Source: JAGOTP01 sp964415465
GTDB taxonomy: Bacteria > Patescibacteriota > Patescibacteriia > 2-12-FULL-60-25
Direction of reading: 5' to 3'
DNA: 33,960 nucleotides
Assembly: GCA_964415465.1 (NCBI GenBank)
Contig: CAYQAL010000007.1
Coordinates: 1-33,960 of the forward strand
Position numbers and translations under genes: made by a program. Below are positions 15,705-22,707 of the stretch, piece after piece; position 1 is the first letter of the stretch; the number at the start of each line of letters is the position of its first letter. Under the pieces are notes generated by a model. That model was not told where the DNA came from. It worked only from the letters and a program-made list of their open reading frames with translations, and made no database searches.

Positions 15705-16409
15705 ATGCCTAAACGCAAAGCCCTGAAAGTCGATATTCTGACGATTTTCCCAGAACTCGTTCAGCCCTATTTAGATGGGTCGATCTTAGGTCGAGCGCAG
15801 CGTGAGAAGCTGCTTGATCTCCAGGCGCATAACTTACGCATGTGGACGCATGATCGTCATCAGACGGTCGATGATCGTCCCTTTGGTGGGGGGCCGGGGA
15901 TGGTGATGAAAGTTGCGCCGTTTCATGAGGCGCTGGTGGCGTTGAAAGTCCGGAAGAAAGATGGATCACCGACCGCGACAGCTAAAAAAACGCGAGTAAT
16001 TTTAACGAGTGCGAAGGGAAAACGGTTTCAGCAGGCGGACGCGGTGCGCTTGTCTCAGTATGATCGCTTGGTGTTTTTGTGCGGTCGGTATGAAGGGGTA
16101 GATGAACGTATTACCGAAGAGCTGGTTGATGAAGAGCTTTCAATTGGATCGTTTGTACTTACAGGCGGCGAACTGGCAGCCTTAACGATGACGGATGCTG
16201 TTTCGCGTTTGCGTCCGGGTGTGCTGGGAGAGGAGGCATCTTTAGATACAGAATCACACACCGAAGAAGGCTTGTTGGAATATCCACAGTATACGCGACC
16301 AGAGGTGTATAAAGCGGGGAAAAAAGCCTGGGGGATTCCAGAGATTTTGATGTCGGGTGACCATGCGAAGATTGCTGCCTGGCGAAAATCACAAATGAAA
16401 CGGGTGTAA
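15705..16409 (+). CDS. trmD: tRNA (guanine-N1)-methyltransferase
   Basis: 234 aa, close to the usual 240-250. The SPOUT trefoil-knot motifs are present: FGGGPGMVMK near residue 62, LCGRYEGVDER near 125, and the SIGSFVLTGGELAAL segment. It methylates G37 of tRNAs with a 36-GG-37 context using S-adenosylmethionine and prevents +1 frameshifts. The start is ATG 15705 because TATGCT (15692-15697) sits 7 nt upstream, predicting a leaderless transcript; two earlier in-frame ATGs fall at or before the promoter. rimM, which usually precedes trmD, is absent here. Confidence 0.96.
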   Translation: MPKRKALKVDILTIFPELVQPYLDGSILGRAQREKLLDLQAHNLRMWTHDRHQTVDDRPFGGGPGMVMKVAPFHEALVALKVRKKDGSPTATAKKTRVILTSAKGKRFQQADAVRLSQYDRLVFLCGRYEGVDERITEELVDEELSIGSFVLTGGELAALTMTDAVSRLRPGVLGEEASLDTESHTEEGLLEYPQYTRPEVYKAGKKAWGIPEILMSGDHAKIAAWRKSQMKRV

Positions 16410-16429
16410 GTCGAGAGTGCTGCATGGAG

Positions 16430-16460
16430 CTCGTCTTGCAAAAAGCACGACGAGTTCTTA
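16430..16460 (+). terminator. Terminator of trmD
   Basis: 10-bp stem with one mismatch (16430-16439 against 16445-16454), AAAAA loop, followed by TTCTTA. Confidence 0.65.
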
Positions 16461-16518
16461 GGCTATCCGATTCCTTTGCGTATAGGATGCAAAGGATAAC
16501 CTGCGAGAAGAGGCGCAG
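16437..16518 (+). promoter_or_regulatory. Promoter and folded leader of cassette C
   Basis: TTGCAA (16437-16442), 17-bp spacer and TAGGCT (16460-16465) form a possible promoter overlapping the trmD terminator. The leader then has TCCTTTGC/GCAAAGGA (16472-16479 and 16489-16496). A second small hairpin, CTGCG/CGCAG (16501-16505 and 16514-16518), displays the SD AGAAGAGG in its loop. Confidence 0.42.
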
Positions 16519-16524
16519 TCTGTC

Positions 16525-17115
16525 ATGAAAGAATTGATTCCGGTGGATGGTGCGGAGCGGATTCATGGTTTCGGTCAGATCCCGCCCGATCTTCGACAGC
16601 AGCTCGTCGGCTTCGCGGGCATCAGGTCGAGCGAATTCTCGCACCACGGCAACGCCTTCGTCGGCTTCCGTCGCAAGGGGCAGCTCGTCGCGGCCGGGAT
16701 CTTCCGAACGCTCGAGCGGGAGCTGCTCGTGCCCATCGCCTTCGCCTTCGCCAAGGACGAGCGGCCTGAGGCGCTGCTTCCGCTGCTTATCGGGCAGGCG
16801 CGGAATGATGAGCTCGGCTATGCGCCCGGGCTCAAGTATCTCGGCTGGACCACGACCGAGTACGCCGTGTGGAAGATGCTCTTCGACATGAGCGGGGGCC
16901 AGGTCTTCGCAAGTCCTACCCTCCCCATCCCTGTCGGAGTACGTGATTTTCAGCGCGCAGTACGAAGCATGTTCGGTCTGAAGCTCGATCAACCGCCTCG
17001 TGAGGTGAAGATCGAAGGGATCCACTGCGGCGCACTCGAGGAGCAGCACGCCCCGTGGTGGAAGGCACAGATCGAAGACGGGCGCATCCCGGCTTTCATC
17101 TGCCGTTTCCAGTGA
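16525..17115 (+). CDS. Cassette C: hypothetical protein (196 aa), possible acyltransferase-like fold
   Basis: A soluble G+C-rich gene product. The middle part alternates predicted strands and helices (FVGFRRKGQLVAAGIF, LLVPIAFAF, then a long helix and LKYLGWTTTEY), loosely reminiscent of GNAT acetyltransferases. I cannot identify an acetyl-CoA pyrophosphate loop, so this is only a suggestion. The start at ATG 16525 has AAGAGG about 11 nt upstream. Stop is TGA. Codon use is G/C-ending, in contrast to trmD just before it. It lies behind the trmD terminator and is followed by its own terminator and cassette D on the same strand. Confidence 0.7.
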   Translation: MKELIPVDGAERIHGFGQIPPDLRQQLVGFAGIRSSEFSHHGNAFVGFRRKGQLVAAGIFRTLERELLVPIAFAFAKDERPEALLPLLIGQARNDELGYAPGLKYLGWTTTEYAVWKMLFDMSGGQVFASPTLPIPVGVRDFQRAVRSMFGLKLDQPPREVKIEGIHCGALEEQHAPWWKAQIEDGRIPAFICRFQ

Positions 17116-17120
17116 AAGGA

Positions 17121-17140
17121 AGGAGGTCTAAGGAGGTCTG
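17121..17140 (+). repeat. Tandem 10-bp repeat containing two AGGAGG sites without an ORF
   Basis: AGGAGGTCTA followed directly by AGGAGGTCTG, 6 nt after the cassette C stop. Both are consensus SD sequences, but no start codon follows at a usable distance. Confidence 0.75.
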
Positions 17141-17149
17141 AAGAAGTAA

Positions 17150-17179
17150 GGCGCGGGGGGTGGCTCAGCCCCTCGCGCC
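17150..17179 (+). terminator. G+C-rich hairpin after cassette C
   Basis: GGCGCG/CGCGCC outer stem with a GGGG/CCCC inner stem. T-tract weak. The interval 17180-17281 contains a second hairpin (around 17250-17267) just before the cassette D SD. Confidence 0.5.
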
Positions 17180-17281
17180 GCAACATATCTAAAAATCCGC
17201 ATCGTCTTGTGATTTTGCCTCATTTCGGGTGAGATAACGGGACGGTGCGCGTTTTCTGCTGCGCCGTAAGGAGCGATGGTC

Positions 17282-17677
17282 ATGTATGGGTGCGGACGTG
17301 TGATTTCAGCGTATCTCAATCTGCTCGTGTGGGACGGGACGGAGGATCGAGAGGAGTCGCCTCCGTCTCCGCCCGACCCTGACCCCCACGCTGACCTGCG
17401 CGGGGAGAACGCCTTCTTCAGCTGTCTGGACGCGGCGGTCTACGCTGCGGCCACTCCCTGTCGCCTCGTGCAGCGGGTCGGGGAGATCAACAAGGAGGAT
17501 GTCGGAGCCGTCGTCGCTCATGGCATCGAGCTCGGTCTCGACCTGGCCGCTCGCGCGCTGCGCAGGTCGCAGCGCGTCAAGGAGAGCGCTGGGGAGGCCT
17601 GGGATCTCGGCCGCTTCGCGGTGGACGTCCTCCGTCGCCGTCAGTCGGTCGTGCCTCACTGGCCCTTTCCGCTCTGA
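17282..17677 (+). CDS. Cassette D: hypothetical protein (131 aa), G+C-rich
   Basis: No family recognised. The N-terminus (MYGCGRVISAYLNLLVW) is hydrophobic, followed by an acidic, Pro-rich stretch (residues 22-38) and a helical C-terminal half with Arg-rich segments (AARALRRSQR, VDVLRRRQS). The start is ATG 17282, not the ATG at 17276, because AAGGAG (17268-17273) stands 8 nt before the former and only 2 nt before the latter. The stop TGA lies in the stem of a terminator hairpin. Codon use matches cassette C. It may be co-regulated with C, but a terminator separates them. A minus-strand frame over the same DNA is less likely because it lacks this SD. Confidence 0.62.
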   Translation: MYGCGRVISAYLNLLVWDGTEDREESPPSPPDPDPHADLRGENAFFSCLDAAVYAAATPCRLVQRVGEINKEDVGAVVAHGIELGLDLAARALRRSQRVKESAGEAWDLGRFAVDVLRRRQSVVPHWPFPL

Positions 17678-17730
17678 GTGCGCTGCCTACGCGCACTCAC
17701 TGTCCTGTCTCGGTGCTCACCGACGACAGG
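17675..17730 (+). terminator. Double hairpin terminator of cassette D
   Basis: First stem TGAGTGCGC/GCGCACTCA (17675-17683 and 17691-17699), containing the TGA stop. Second stem CCTGTC-TCGGT/ACCGA-GACAGG (17704-17730) with a one-base bulge. TGTTTTT follows at 17740-17746. Confidence 0.65.
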
Positions 17731-17782
17731 CGGGCACCTGTGTTTTTCACGTAATTGTGGAACAAACAGGCGCCTCAATTCC

Positions 17783-17811
17783 TTGACGATTTAGCCGAAG
17801 ATCGATATCCT
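17783..17811 (+). promoter_or_regulatory. Promoter of tRNA-Glu
   Basis: TTGACG (17783-17788), 17-bp spacer, TATCCT (17806-17811). Expected +1 about 17818, roughly 29 nt before the mature tRNA. Confidence 0.7.
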
Positions 17812-17846
17812 GCCGACGCGATTTCACCTCGGTTCAATCGCCAGAT

Positions 17847-17921
17847 GGCTTCATCGTCTAATGGTTAGGACAGCGGCTTTTCAAGCCGTTAATGGGGGTT
17901 CGATTCCCCCTGGAGCTACCA
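17847..17921 (+). tRNA. tRNA-Glu (anticodon TTC)
   Basis: 75 nt including an encoded CCA. The acceptor stem GGCTTCA pairs with TGGAGCT, with G1-U72 and U5-G68 wobble pairs. The D arm is GTC...GAC. The anticodon stem GCGGC/GCCGT carries loop TTTTCAA, giving anticodon TTC. The T arm is GGGGG-TTCGATT-CCCCC. It reads GAA and GAG codons. It has its own promoter and terminator, so it is a single-gene unit between cassette D and a helical protein gene. Confidence 0.96.
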
Positions 17922-17953
17922 ACAAAACCACACCTGTAAGGGTGTGGTTTTGT
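17922..17953 (+). terminator. Intrinsic terminator of tRNA-Glu
   Basis: 13-bp perfect stem ACAAAACCACACC with its complement, loop TGTAAG, ending in TTTTGT; starts 1 nt after CCA. Confidence 0.9.
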
Positions 17954-17995
17954 GTACGGCGTGTTTGAGGCGAGCATGAGTGCTATGCTTTTCGT

Positions 17996-18697
17996 ATGAA
18001 TACAAGAGAACGAGGAGCCTCGGTTCACCGGCCACTTGGTGAAAGTGGGCCCGAGAAGAGTGGTGTCGTGCGAAGAGTAGCGGTGGAAACGCCGAACCGT
18101 TTTGATGAGATTCAGCGAGCGCAAGCGGCGCTTCAGTCAGAGCTGACTCGGGTCTTTGCGAATAAATCTATGACTCCAGAGGATCTGATTCGGACGGTTA
18201 CGTTGCTTCCAGAGTCAGATAGGCTGACTCAGCACGATCGTTGGGGCGCGTTGAAAGTGTGGTCCGCAAACCGACGTAGCAAAGAGAGTCCAGACTACGA
18301 TCCGCGTGCATTGGCGTTGTATAGTATCGTTGTTGATACGCAGCGAAAAAGGATGAGTTTAGAAGAGTGGCTACAAGAAAAAGAAGCATCAAGAATCACT
18401 CCTGACCAAGCCAGAAAAGAGGGTCTGACACCAGAGATCGCGCAAGAGCGTCTGACATCGCTTGTGAGTATTCTGACTCATCCGAGTGATCCGACGTATT
18501 TTCAAAGCGAAGGCTTCGCTCAAGATGTGCAAGACTTTGTCTCTCATCGAGTTGTAAGTGAATATCCGCAGGTTGCTCGTGCGTGTTTAGCGAATGCGCT
18601 GGCTCACCAGATGGGAACTGAACAATCAGAAACGAGAGGGGCGATCATCCGCCTGCTCGATGCATTGGATCAACAGCAGTTGAAGCTTGCAAGTTAA
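17996..18697 (+). CDS. Helical hypothetical protein (233 aa)
   Basis: No family recognised. The first 30 residues are polar and probably disordered; the remainder is predicted alpha-helical and charged, without membrane segments. Residues about 167-185 (Y..S..F..DV......RV) resemble a segment at about 254-272 of the protein encoded at 22708-23727, so the two may be distant relatives. The ATG at 17996 follows an extended -10 TGC-TATGCT (17981-17989) with a 6-nt gap, predicting a leaderless mRNA. The terminator overlaps the stop codon. Confidence 0.8.
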   Translation: MNTRERGASVHRPLGESGPEKSGVVRRVAVETPNRFDEIQRAQAALQSELTRVFANKSMTPEDLIRTVTLLPESDRLTQHDRWGALKVWSANRRSKESPDYDPRALALYSIVVDTQRKRMSLEEWLQEKEASRITPDQARKEGLTPEIAQERLTSLVSILTHPSDPTYFQSEGFAQDVQDFVSHRVVSEYPQVARACLANALAHQMGTEQSETRGAIIRLLDALDQQQLKLAS

Positions 18698-18732
18698 TAA
18701 AAACAGACCGCGAATGGCGGTCTGTTTTTATT
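18696..18732. terminator. Bidirectional terminator between convergent genes
   Basis: 16-bp perfect stem (18696-18711 and 18717-18732), GAATG loop, A-rich left end and T-rich right end; overlaps the TAA at 18695-18697. Confidence 0.92.
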
Positions 18733-18745
18733 TCCGTTTGTTCGA

Positions 18746-20659
18746 TTAGCGGAGTAAGCCGCCCCATTCAACCAAGGTGAATCCGTTGCGGACTGGCGTC
18801 GTGATGGTTGGTTCTGGGAGTTGGATTGGTCCGGCCAAACGTTGCCAATCCATGAAGAGGCGGATGTTGGTTTGTGGCGCTGGGCTGACATGTAGCGGAA
18901 CCTGCTTGTTCCAATCGTTCGTGAGGAAGGAGATGCGGTAGTACGGAGCGCCCGTCATACGAGGGACCCAGAACTCCATGAAGTCTTTGCTCTCCTGAGC
19001 ATTCAAACCGTAGCGAGCAAGCGTGGTTTTGAGGAACGACTCCACTTGGCCATCTTTCACGACGAAGCCGGTAGTTGGAACCGTATAGTTCACGCCAAGA
19101 CCTTCCCAGAAGAGCGAGCTCACGCTACTCCCATCTTTCATAATGAGTTTGCCGGATGGATGAGCGGTGACGTGCCAACCTTCTGTTGGATAGGTTGGAT
19201 CGCTGACGGTGACCTGGATGAACGAAGGAAGTTTTACGTGCACAGCCTGCGTTTGTGGTGGGTACAAGTAGATAACGGGCTTCCCACATTCTGCGAGGGG
19301 CACGGCGATGGTGTTCTTGTAGGCGACGTAGCGACCGAAGGCATCTTTCCAGAAAAGGACAGGAACTTTTACACGACGGAGGAATTCCTCGATCGATGGT
19401 TTTTGGTTGCTGCCTGAATCGTAGTCGTACCAAGAGTCGTAGACTTCATTTAAGACGGTTGGCCGTTGGCGAAGCGCTTCTGGCTTGAAGACGAAAATTG
19501 GTTCGCCATTGGCAACGGTCCCTGCTTGGACCAAGTCCTGTTCACGTAGTTCGTTGCTACTCAAAACGCGAAGACAATCGATGCCACCACAGCCGCCGAC
19601 TTCGTGAGCGCGGAAGGTGGAGGTATTGGCGTAGGCTGCATCCCAGGTGAGCTGAGCCGGTGTGACAACGCGTGGGGCTGGATAGCTTTCATCCGTGCCC
19701 ATTTGTGGATCGCGGACAGCTGTTGAAATGCCGCTCTCATAGACCGCGCCTTCGCCGTTTTCACGATACAGCACAACGCAACCTGGTTTGACGGTCTGGT
19801 CGGTGAGGTATGAACCAGTTGGACCACTGTAGAGGCTTCGGCCATCAGTAGTGCGAGCAAGCGGGAGACGGTCAACGCAGCCAGTGGAACCGCCACAGAG
19901 AGGCATGGGGGCCGCTTTGGAGGAGAGATCGGCACGACGAACCGTCTTTCCATTCTCCAACGTCAACGTGGCTGGGAAGTCGCTCACGTTCAAGCGGAGT
20001 TTTGGAGCGTAGATGACGTCTTTCCAAACAGGTTCAAACACGGAAGAACCGGCAAGACCGACGATACGTACTTCGCGCTTATCGGGTGAGACTAAGAGGT
20101 TGAAGAACTCAGGAACCTGCGTTTGATCCATGCCGAGATCGACTTCGCGATCGATTTGCTTAGCGCCGTAGACGAGGTGGCCCTGATATGGACCGTCTGT
20201 GACCTGACCTTGAGCGTAGAAATCGTAGCTGAATTTGTAATAGGGAACAGCATCATCAATCCCGCCTTGATAGCCGGTTGGATTACGTGTTTCGAAGCGG
20301 TTGGCAGGAATGATTGTGCCAAAGGCTTCGCTTGGAACGGCGATTACACCGCTTTTCCAAGCGACGTTTACGGCCGCTTCACGTGTATCGACATGTGAGG
20401 CTGTCGAGGTTGGAGTAATGGATGGTGTTGAAGTAGGCGTTTCGTTTGGAATAACCACAATCGGCGCTGGTGTTGGAGTGGAGTTGCTTGTGCGTTGCCA
20501 GACCATGAAGCCAAAGATACCGATCAGTAATCCAATCAAAACACTCACGCCTACCAGGAGCGCTGTTGAATGGCTACTTGTGCTTGGTGGCGTGGGAGTC
20601 GAGCCTGGTGTTGGGGCTGGCGTTGGTGAAGTGGAAGGAGCAGAAGAGGGTTGGTCCAT
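18746..20659 (-). CDS. Membrane-anchored KPVIYLYP-motif protein (637 aa)
   Basis: Residues 1-30 are Pro/Ser/Thr-rich, 33-55 form a single membrane helix, and 56-90 are another Pro/Thr linker, so the rest is probably extracellular. A C-terminal part near residue 455 contains CGKPVIYLYPP, a motif I know from uncharacterised proteins of Patescibacteria and other bacteria. Many Cys in the outer domain suggest disulphides (CGGSTGCVDRLP, GGCGGIDCLR). Function unknown; a surface or adhesion role fits the architecture. TACGAT (20669-20674) lies 9 nt before the ATG. It follows the Memo-like gene by 15 bp and may also be read from that gene's promoter. Confidence 0.85.
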   Translation of the reverse strand: MDQPSSAPSTSPTPAPTPGSTPTPPSTSSHSTALLVGVSVLIGLLIGIFGFMVWQRTSNSTPTPAPIVVIPNETPTSTPSITPTSTASHVDTREAAVNVAWKSGVIAVPSEAFGTIIPANRFETRNPTGYQGGIDDAVPYYKFSYDFYAQGQVTDGPYQGHLVYGAKQIDREVDLGMDQTQVPEFFNLLVSPDKREVRIVGLAGSSVFEPVWKDVIYAPKLRLNVSDFPATLTLENGKTVRRADLSSKAAPMPLCGGSTGCVDRLPLARTTDGRSLYSGPTGSYLTDQTVKPGCVVLYRENGEGAVYESGISTAVRDPQMGTDESYPAPRVVTPAQLTWDAAYANTSTFRAHEVGGCGGIDCLRVLSSNELREQDLVQAGTVANGEPIFVFKPEALRQRPTVLNEVYDSWYDYDSGSNQKPSIEEFLRRVKVPVLFWKDAFGRYVAYKNTIAVPLAECGKPVIYLYPPQTQAVHVKLPSFIQVTVSDPTYPTEGWHVTAHPSGKLIMKDGSSVSSLFWEGLGVNYTVPTTGFVVKDGQVESFLKTTLARYGLNAQESKDFMEFWVPRMTGAPYYRISFLTNDWNKQVPLHVSPAPQTNIRLFMDWQRLAGPIQLPEPTITTPVRNGFTLVEWGGLLR

Positions 20660-20674
20660 ATGGACCGTATCGTA

Positions 20675-21901
20675 TCACTCGAGGTCTTTCGTCGAAAGAT
20701 GTTCTGCGGCCCAGGCTTCCCAGATCGCGCGCTCTGTTTTCATCGTCTCAAACACGTTGTCGGAAACGAGCGTCCAATGCGAGGTCGTTTGTTGCTGGAT
20801 GGGCAGTGCATGCCAAATGGTATCAGTGTGCGTCTCTTCTTTTACGAAGACCGCTGGGAACGGAATGGAGGCGATTTGAACTTCATCATACCCACGATAG
20901 GCACGATCTTCAGAGCTCACAATTTTCCGACCAGGGTCATAATAAAACGTGAAGAAGGGTGTTGGATTCATGAGCGGTGGTCCAGGGTGTTGGCTCATGA
21001 GCAGGTGGCTTGTGCCAAGCGGCGTCGCTTCGGCTTTCATAAGTTTTAAACTGTTGGTGTGCGCCTGAAGCTGGAGCGATCTGTTCTGCAATTTGGTGAG
21101 TGTCGTGAGAAGGCGGAAGAGGGGCGGCGAATCAATCTCGACCAGTTTACTCGCTTCAATATCGAGATACTCTAACGACTTGATCGAGTGCGCGTCATGT
21201 AAATTCGCAAGATAGACGGGCAGGTCATGCGAGAAATCGATCGTGATGATGAGCGTCAGGTTGGGATTCGTTTCCAATTCTTTGTGTAATACACGTGCGA
21301 GCTGCTCGATGGTTTTATTTGATGTGTCGAGTCTCACGGTCACTGGTGTCACGTTTGTGCGCGGCCAAGCCGTTTGAATGAAAGGGATCAGGCCACGAAC
21401 GCCATGCTCGCGTGTAAATACGTCGTCTTGAATCTTCAGTGTCTCCGGAAATTCGTTGAGCAGGAGGTCGATGATTTCAGGAGTAGGATTGATCCGCTGT
21501 CCGTTCCAGACGAATGATTGTCGTGTGGTCGAGAGTGCCTGTTTGCCTTTCGTGAAGTGATCGGGAGAAAGTAAGAGCACTTGGCTACGCGTGGGTGAAG
21601 AAGCGAGGAGGCTTGCTAGTTCTCGTCCTGCGACGAGGTGGTGAGGGACCAGAAGGATTTGGCTCGTTGGATCCACCTGAAATACGTCTCGATGATCGAA
21701 CGATGTTGAGACGAGCGTAGGCGATACTTCTGGAATAGACGACGAAGAATTCATATGCATGGGCTGTTGAGCAGCGAGGGGAGCGAGTGGCCAGGCCGAA
21801 TGTCGAACCAAAAGCACCCAGGTAACACCGGCTGTGAGTCCAGCAATTAATAGCCCATACACGAGACGAGCGCAGCGACCTTGAAAAAAGGGAGCGGACA
21901 T
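20675..21901 (-). CDS. Membrane-anchored Memo-family (AmmeMemoRadiSam system protein B-like) protein
   Basis: 408 aa. Residues 12-31 are a membrane anchor followed by a Ser-rich linker; the Memo domain covers about residues 75-340. Family-like segments are ILLVPHHLVAG, VLLLSPDHF, REHGVRGLIPFI and TIDFSHDLP, matching the VPHAG, GPSHH, EHSLEVQLPF and DLSHY blocks of Memo/PF01875. Several of the usual metal or active-site residues are kept (His in PHH, DH, EH and SHD). Soluble Memo proteins are about 270-300 aa, so the anchor and a C-terminal extension of about 60 residues are additions. The usual partners (AMMECR1-like protein and a radical SAM enzyme) are not in this window. TATAGT lies 18 nt upstream (21920-21925). 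Confidence 0.75.
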   Translation of the reverse strand: MSAPFFQGRCARLVYGLLIAGLTAGVTWVLLVRHSAWPLAPLAAQQPMHMNSSSSIPEVSPTLVSTSFDHRDVFQVDPTSQILLVPHHLVAGRELASLLASSPTRSQVLLLSPDHFTKGKQALSTTRQSFVWNGQRINPTPEIIDLLLNEFPETLKIQDDVFTREHGVRGLIPFIQTAWPRTNVTPVTVRLDTSNKTIEQLARVLHKELETNPNLTLIITIDFSHDLPVYLANLHDAHSIKSLEYLDIEASKLVEIDSPPLFRLLTTLTKLQNRSLQLQAHTNSLKLMKAEATPLGTSHLLMSQHPGPPLMNPTPFFTFYYDPGRKIVSSEDRAYRGYDEVQIASIPFPAVFVKEETHTDTIWHALPIQQQTTSHWTLVSDNVFETMKTERAIWEAWAAEHLSTKDLE

Positions 21902-21919
21902 AGGTGGAGACGCGCGCCT

Positions 21920-21968
21920 ACTATACCACTTGAGGTACGTTGACCGATCGAGGGTCGATCCCTATAGT
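21920..21968. promoter_or_regulatory. Divergent promoters: Memo-like gene (-) and cassette E (+)
   Basis: Minus strand TATAGT at 21920-21925. Plus strand TTGACC (21940-21945), 17-bp spacer and TATAGT (21963-21968). The spacer of the plus promoter contains GATCGA-GGG-TCGATC (21946-21960), a perfect inverted repeat in operator position. The leader from about 21975 contains GCGGCT/AGCCGC and CCGCG/CGCGG, which share bases and so exclude each other. Confidence 0.6.
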
Positions 21969-22034
21969 TTCGGCGGCTATTTCGACAAGCCGCGTATCGT
22001 CGCGGTAGCGAATCGCAACAAGGCAGGTGGCACG

Positions 22035-22631
22035 ATGGTGTTCGATCCAAAAACTGATGCTCAGCATCCTCTGTTCGTCTTCGTCGGTGGCACGGGAGTG
22101 GGGAAGGGGGAGCTCATGAAGCGCCTCTTCGAACTGTTCCCCGAGCTGCGCCACGCTACGTCCTGGACGACGCGAGCGCGCCGTGATGGTGAGGCGGAGG
22201 ACGCCTACTTCTTCACGAACCCGGAGACCTTCGAAGAGATGATCCGGGCGAGGCGGTTCTACGAGTGGGCGGAAGTGCATGGTCGGCGCTACGGGCGGAC
22301 CGCGGAGAGTTTTGCACCCCTCGCCAAGAACCCCGCGCTCTGTGACATGACCGAGCACGGGGTCAAGACCCTGGAGGAGGTCTTCGGTCGCGACGCCCTG
22401 GGGATGGTCGTCATCGAGATCGTGGGGCAGAACATGTCTCCCCTCGCTCGCCGCGATGAGCGTGCGGAGGCAGACGGTGAGCGTGCCAAGATCGACATCT
22501 CCATCCATCACGTGATCGTGAACGATCACGCACCGGGTGGTCTCGATCGAGCGGTTGCCGAGGCTGCCGCCATCATCCAGGCTCGCATCCGGGCGTGCCA
22601 CGCTCAGAAGGGGGCCGTCGGGGTGTCGTGA
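22035..22631 (+). CDS. Cassette E: guanylate-kinase-like protein (198 aa)
   Basis: It matches the guanylate kinase fold from end to end. The P-loop is GGTGVGKGE (residues 18-26), the GMP-binding segment has TTRARRDGE and later EWAEVHGRRYG (77-87), Asp104 stands where IDVQG begins, the lid contains RRDERAEADGERA, and the C-terminal VIVND motif precedes the last helix. Guanylate kinase converts GMP to GDP with ATP. The P-loop ends in Lys-Gly rather than Lys-Ser/Thr, which may alter Mg2+ handling. The start at ATG 22035 follows AGGTGG by 4 nt, a less ideal SD than in other cassettes. It is G+C-rich with a TGA stop, a consensus promoter and a 14-bp-stem terminator, so it is a self-contained unit. 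Confidence 0.8.
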   Translation: MVFDPKTDAQHPLFVFVGGTGVGKGELMKRLFELFPELRHATSWTTRARRDGEAEDAYFFTNPETFEEMIRARRFYEWAEVHGRRYGRTAESFAPLAKNPALCDMTEHGVKTLEEVFGRDALGMVVIEIVGQNMSPLARRDERAEADGERAKIDISIHHVIVNDHAPGGLDRAVAEAAAIIQARIRACHAQKGAVGVS

Positions 22632-22648
22632 CCCCGCTCAACTTACAC

Positions 22649-22681
22649 GCACCCCCGGACTGTACCTCAGTCCGGGGGTGC
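22649..22681 (+). terminator. Intrinsic terminator of cassette E
   Basis: 14-bp perfect stem (22649-22662 and 22668-22681) with a TACCT loop, followed by AGTTCGTTTT. Confidence 0.88.
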
Positions 22682-22707
22682 AGTTCGTTTTCTGCTATAC
22701 TCACCTC

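Noticed and set aside
17499..17786. Second plus-strand frame overlapping cassette D
   Set aside because: No SD, overlaps the terminators of cassette D and the tRNA promoter; Ser/Cys-rich shadow product.
17843..17953. tRNA-Glu as an integration site for cassettes C/D
   Set aside because: The tRNA has its own promoter between it and cassette D, and I found no duplicated tRNA 3' end near the cassettes.
21921..22601. Antisense open frame of 226 codons opposite cassette E
   Set aside because: The plus strand encodes a recognisable guanylate-kinase-like protein with promoter and terminator; the antisense product has no motif and no start signal.
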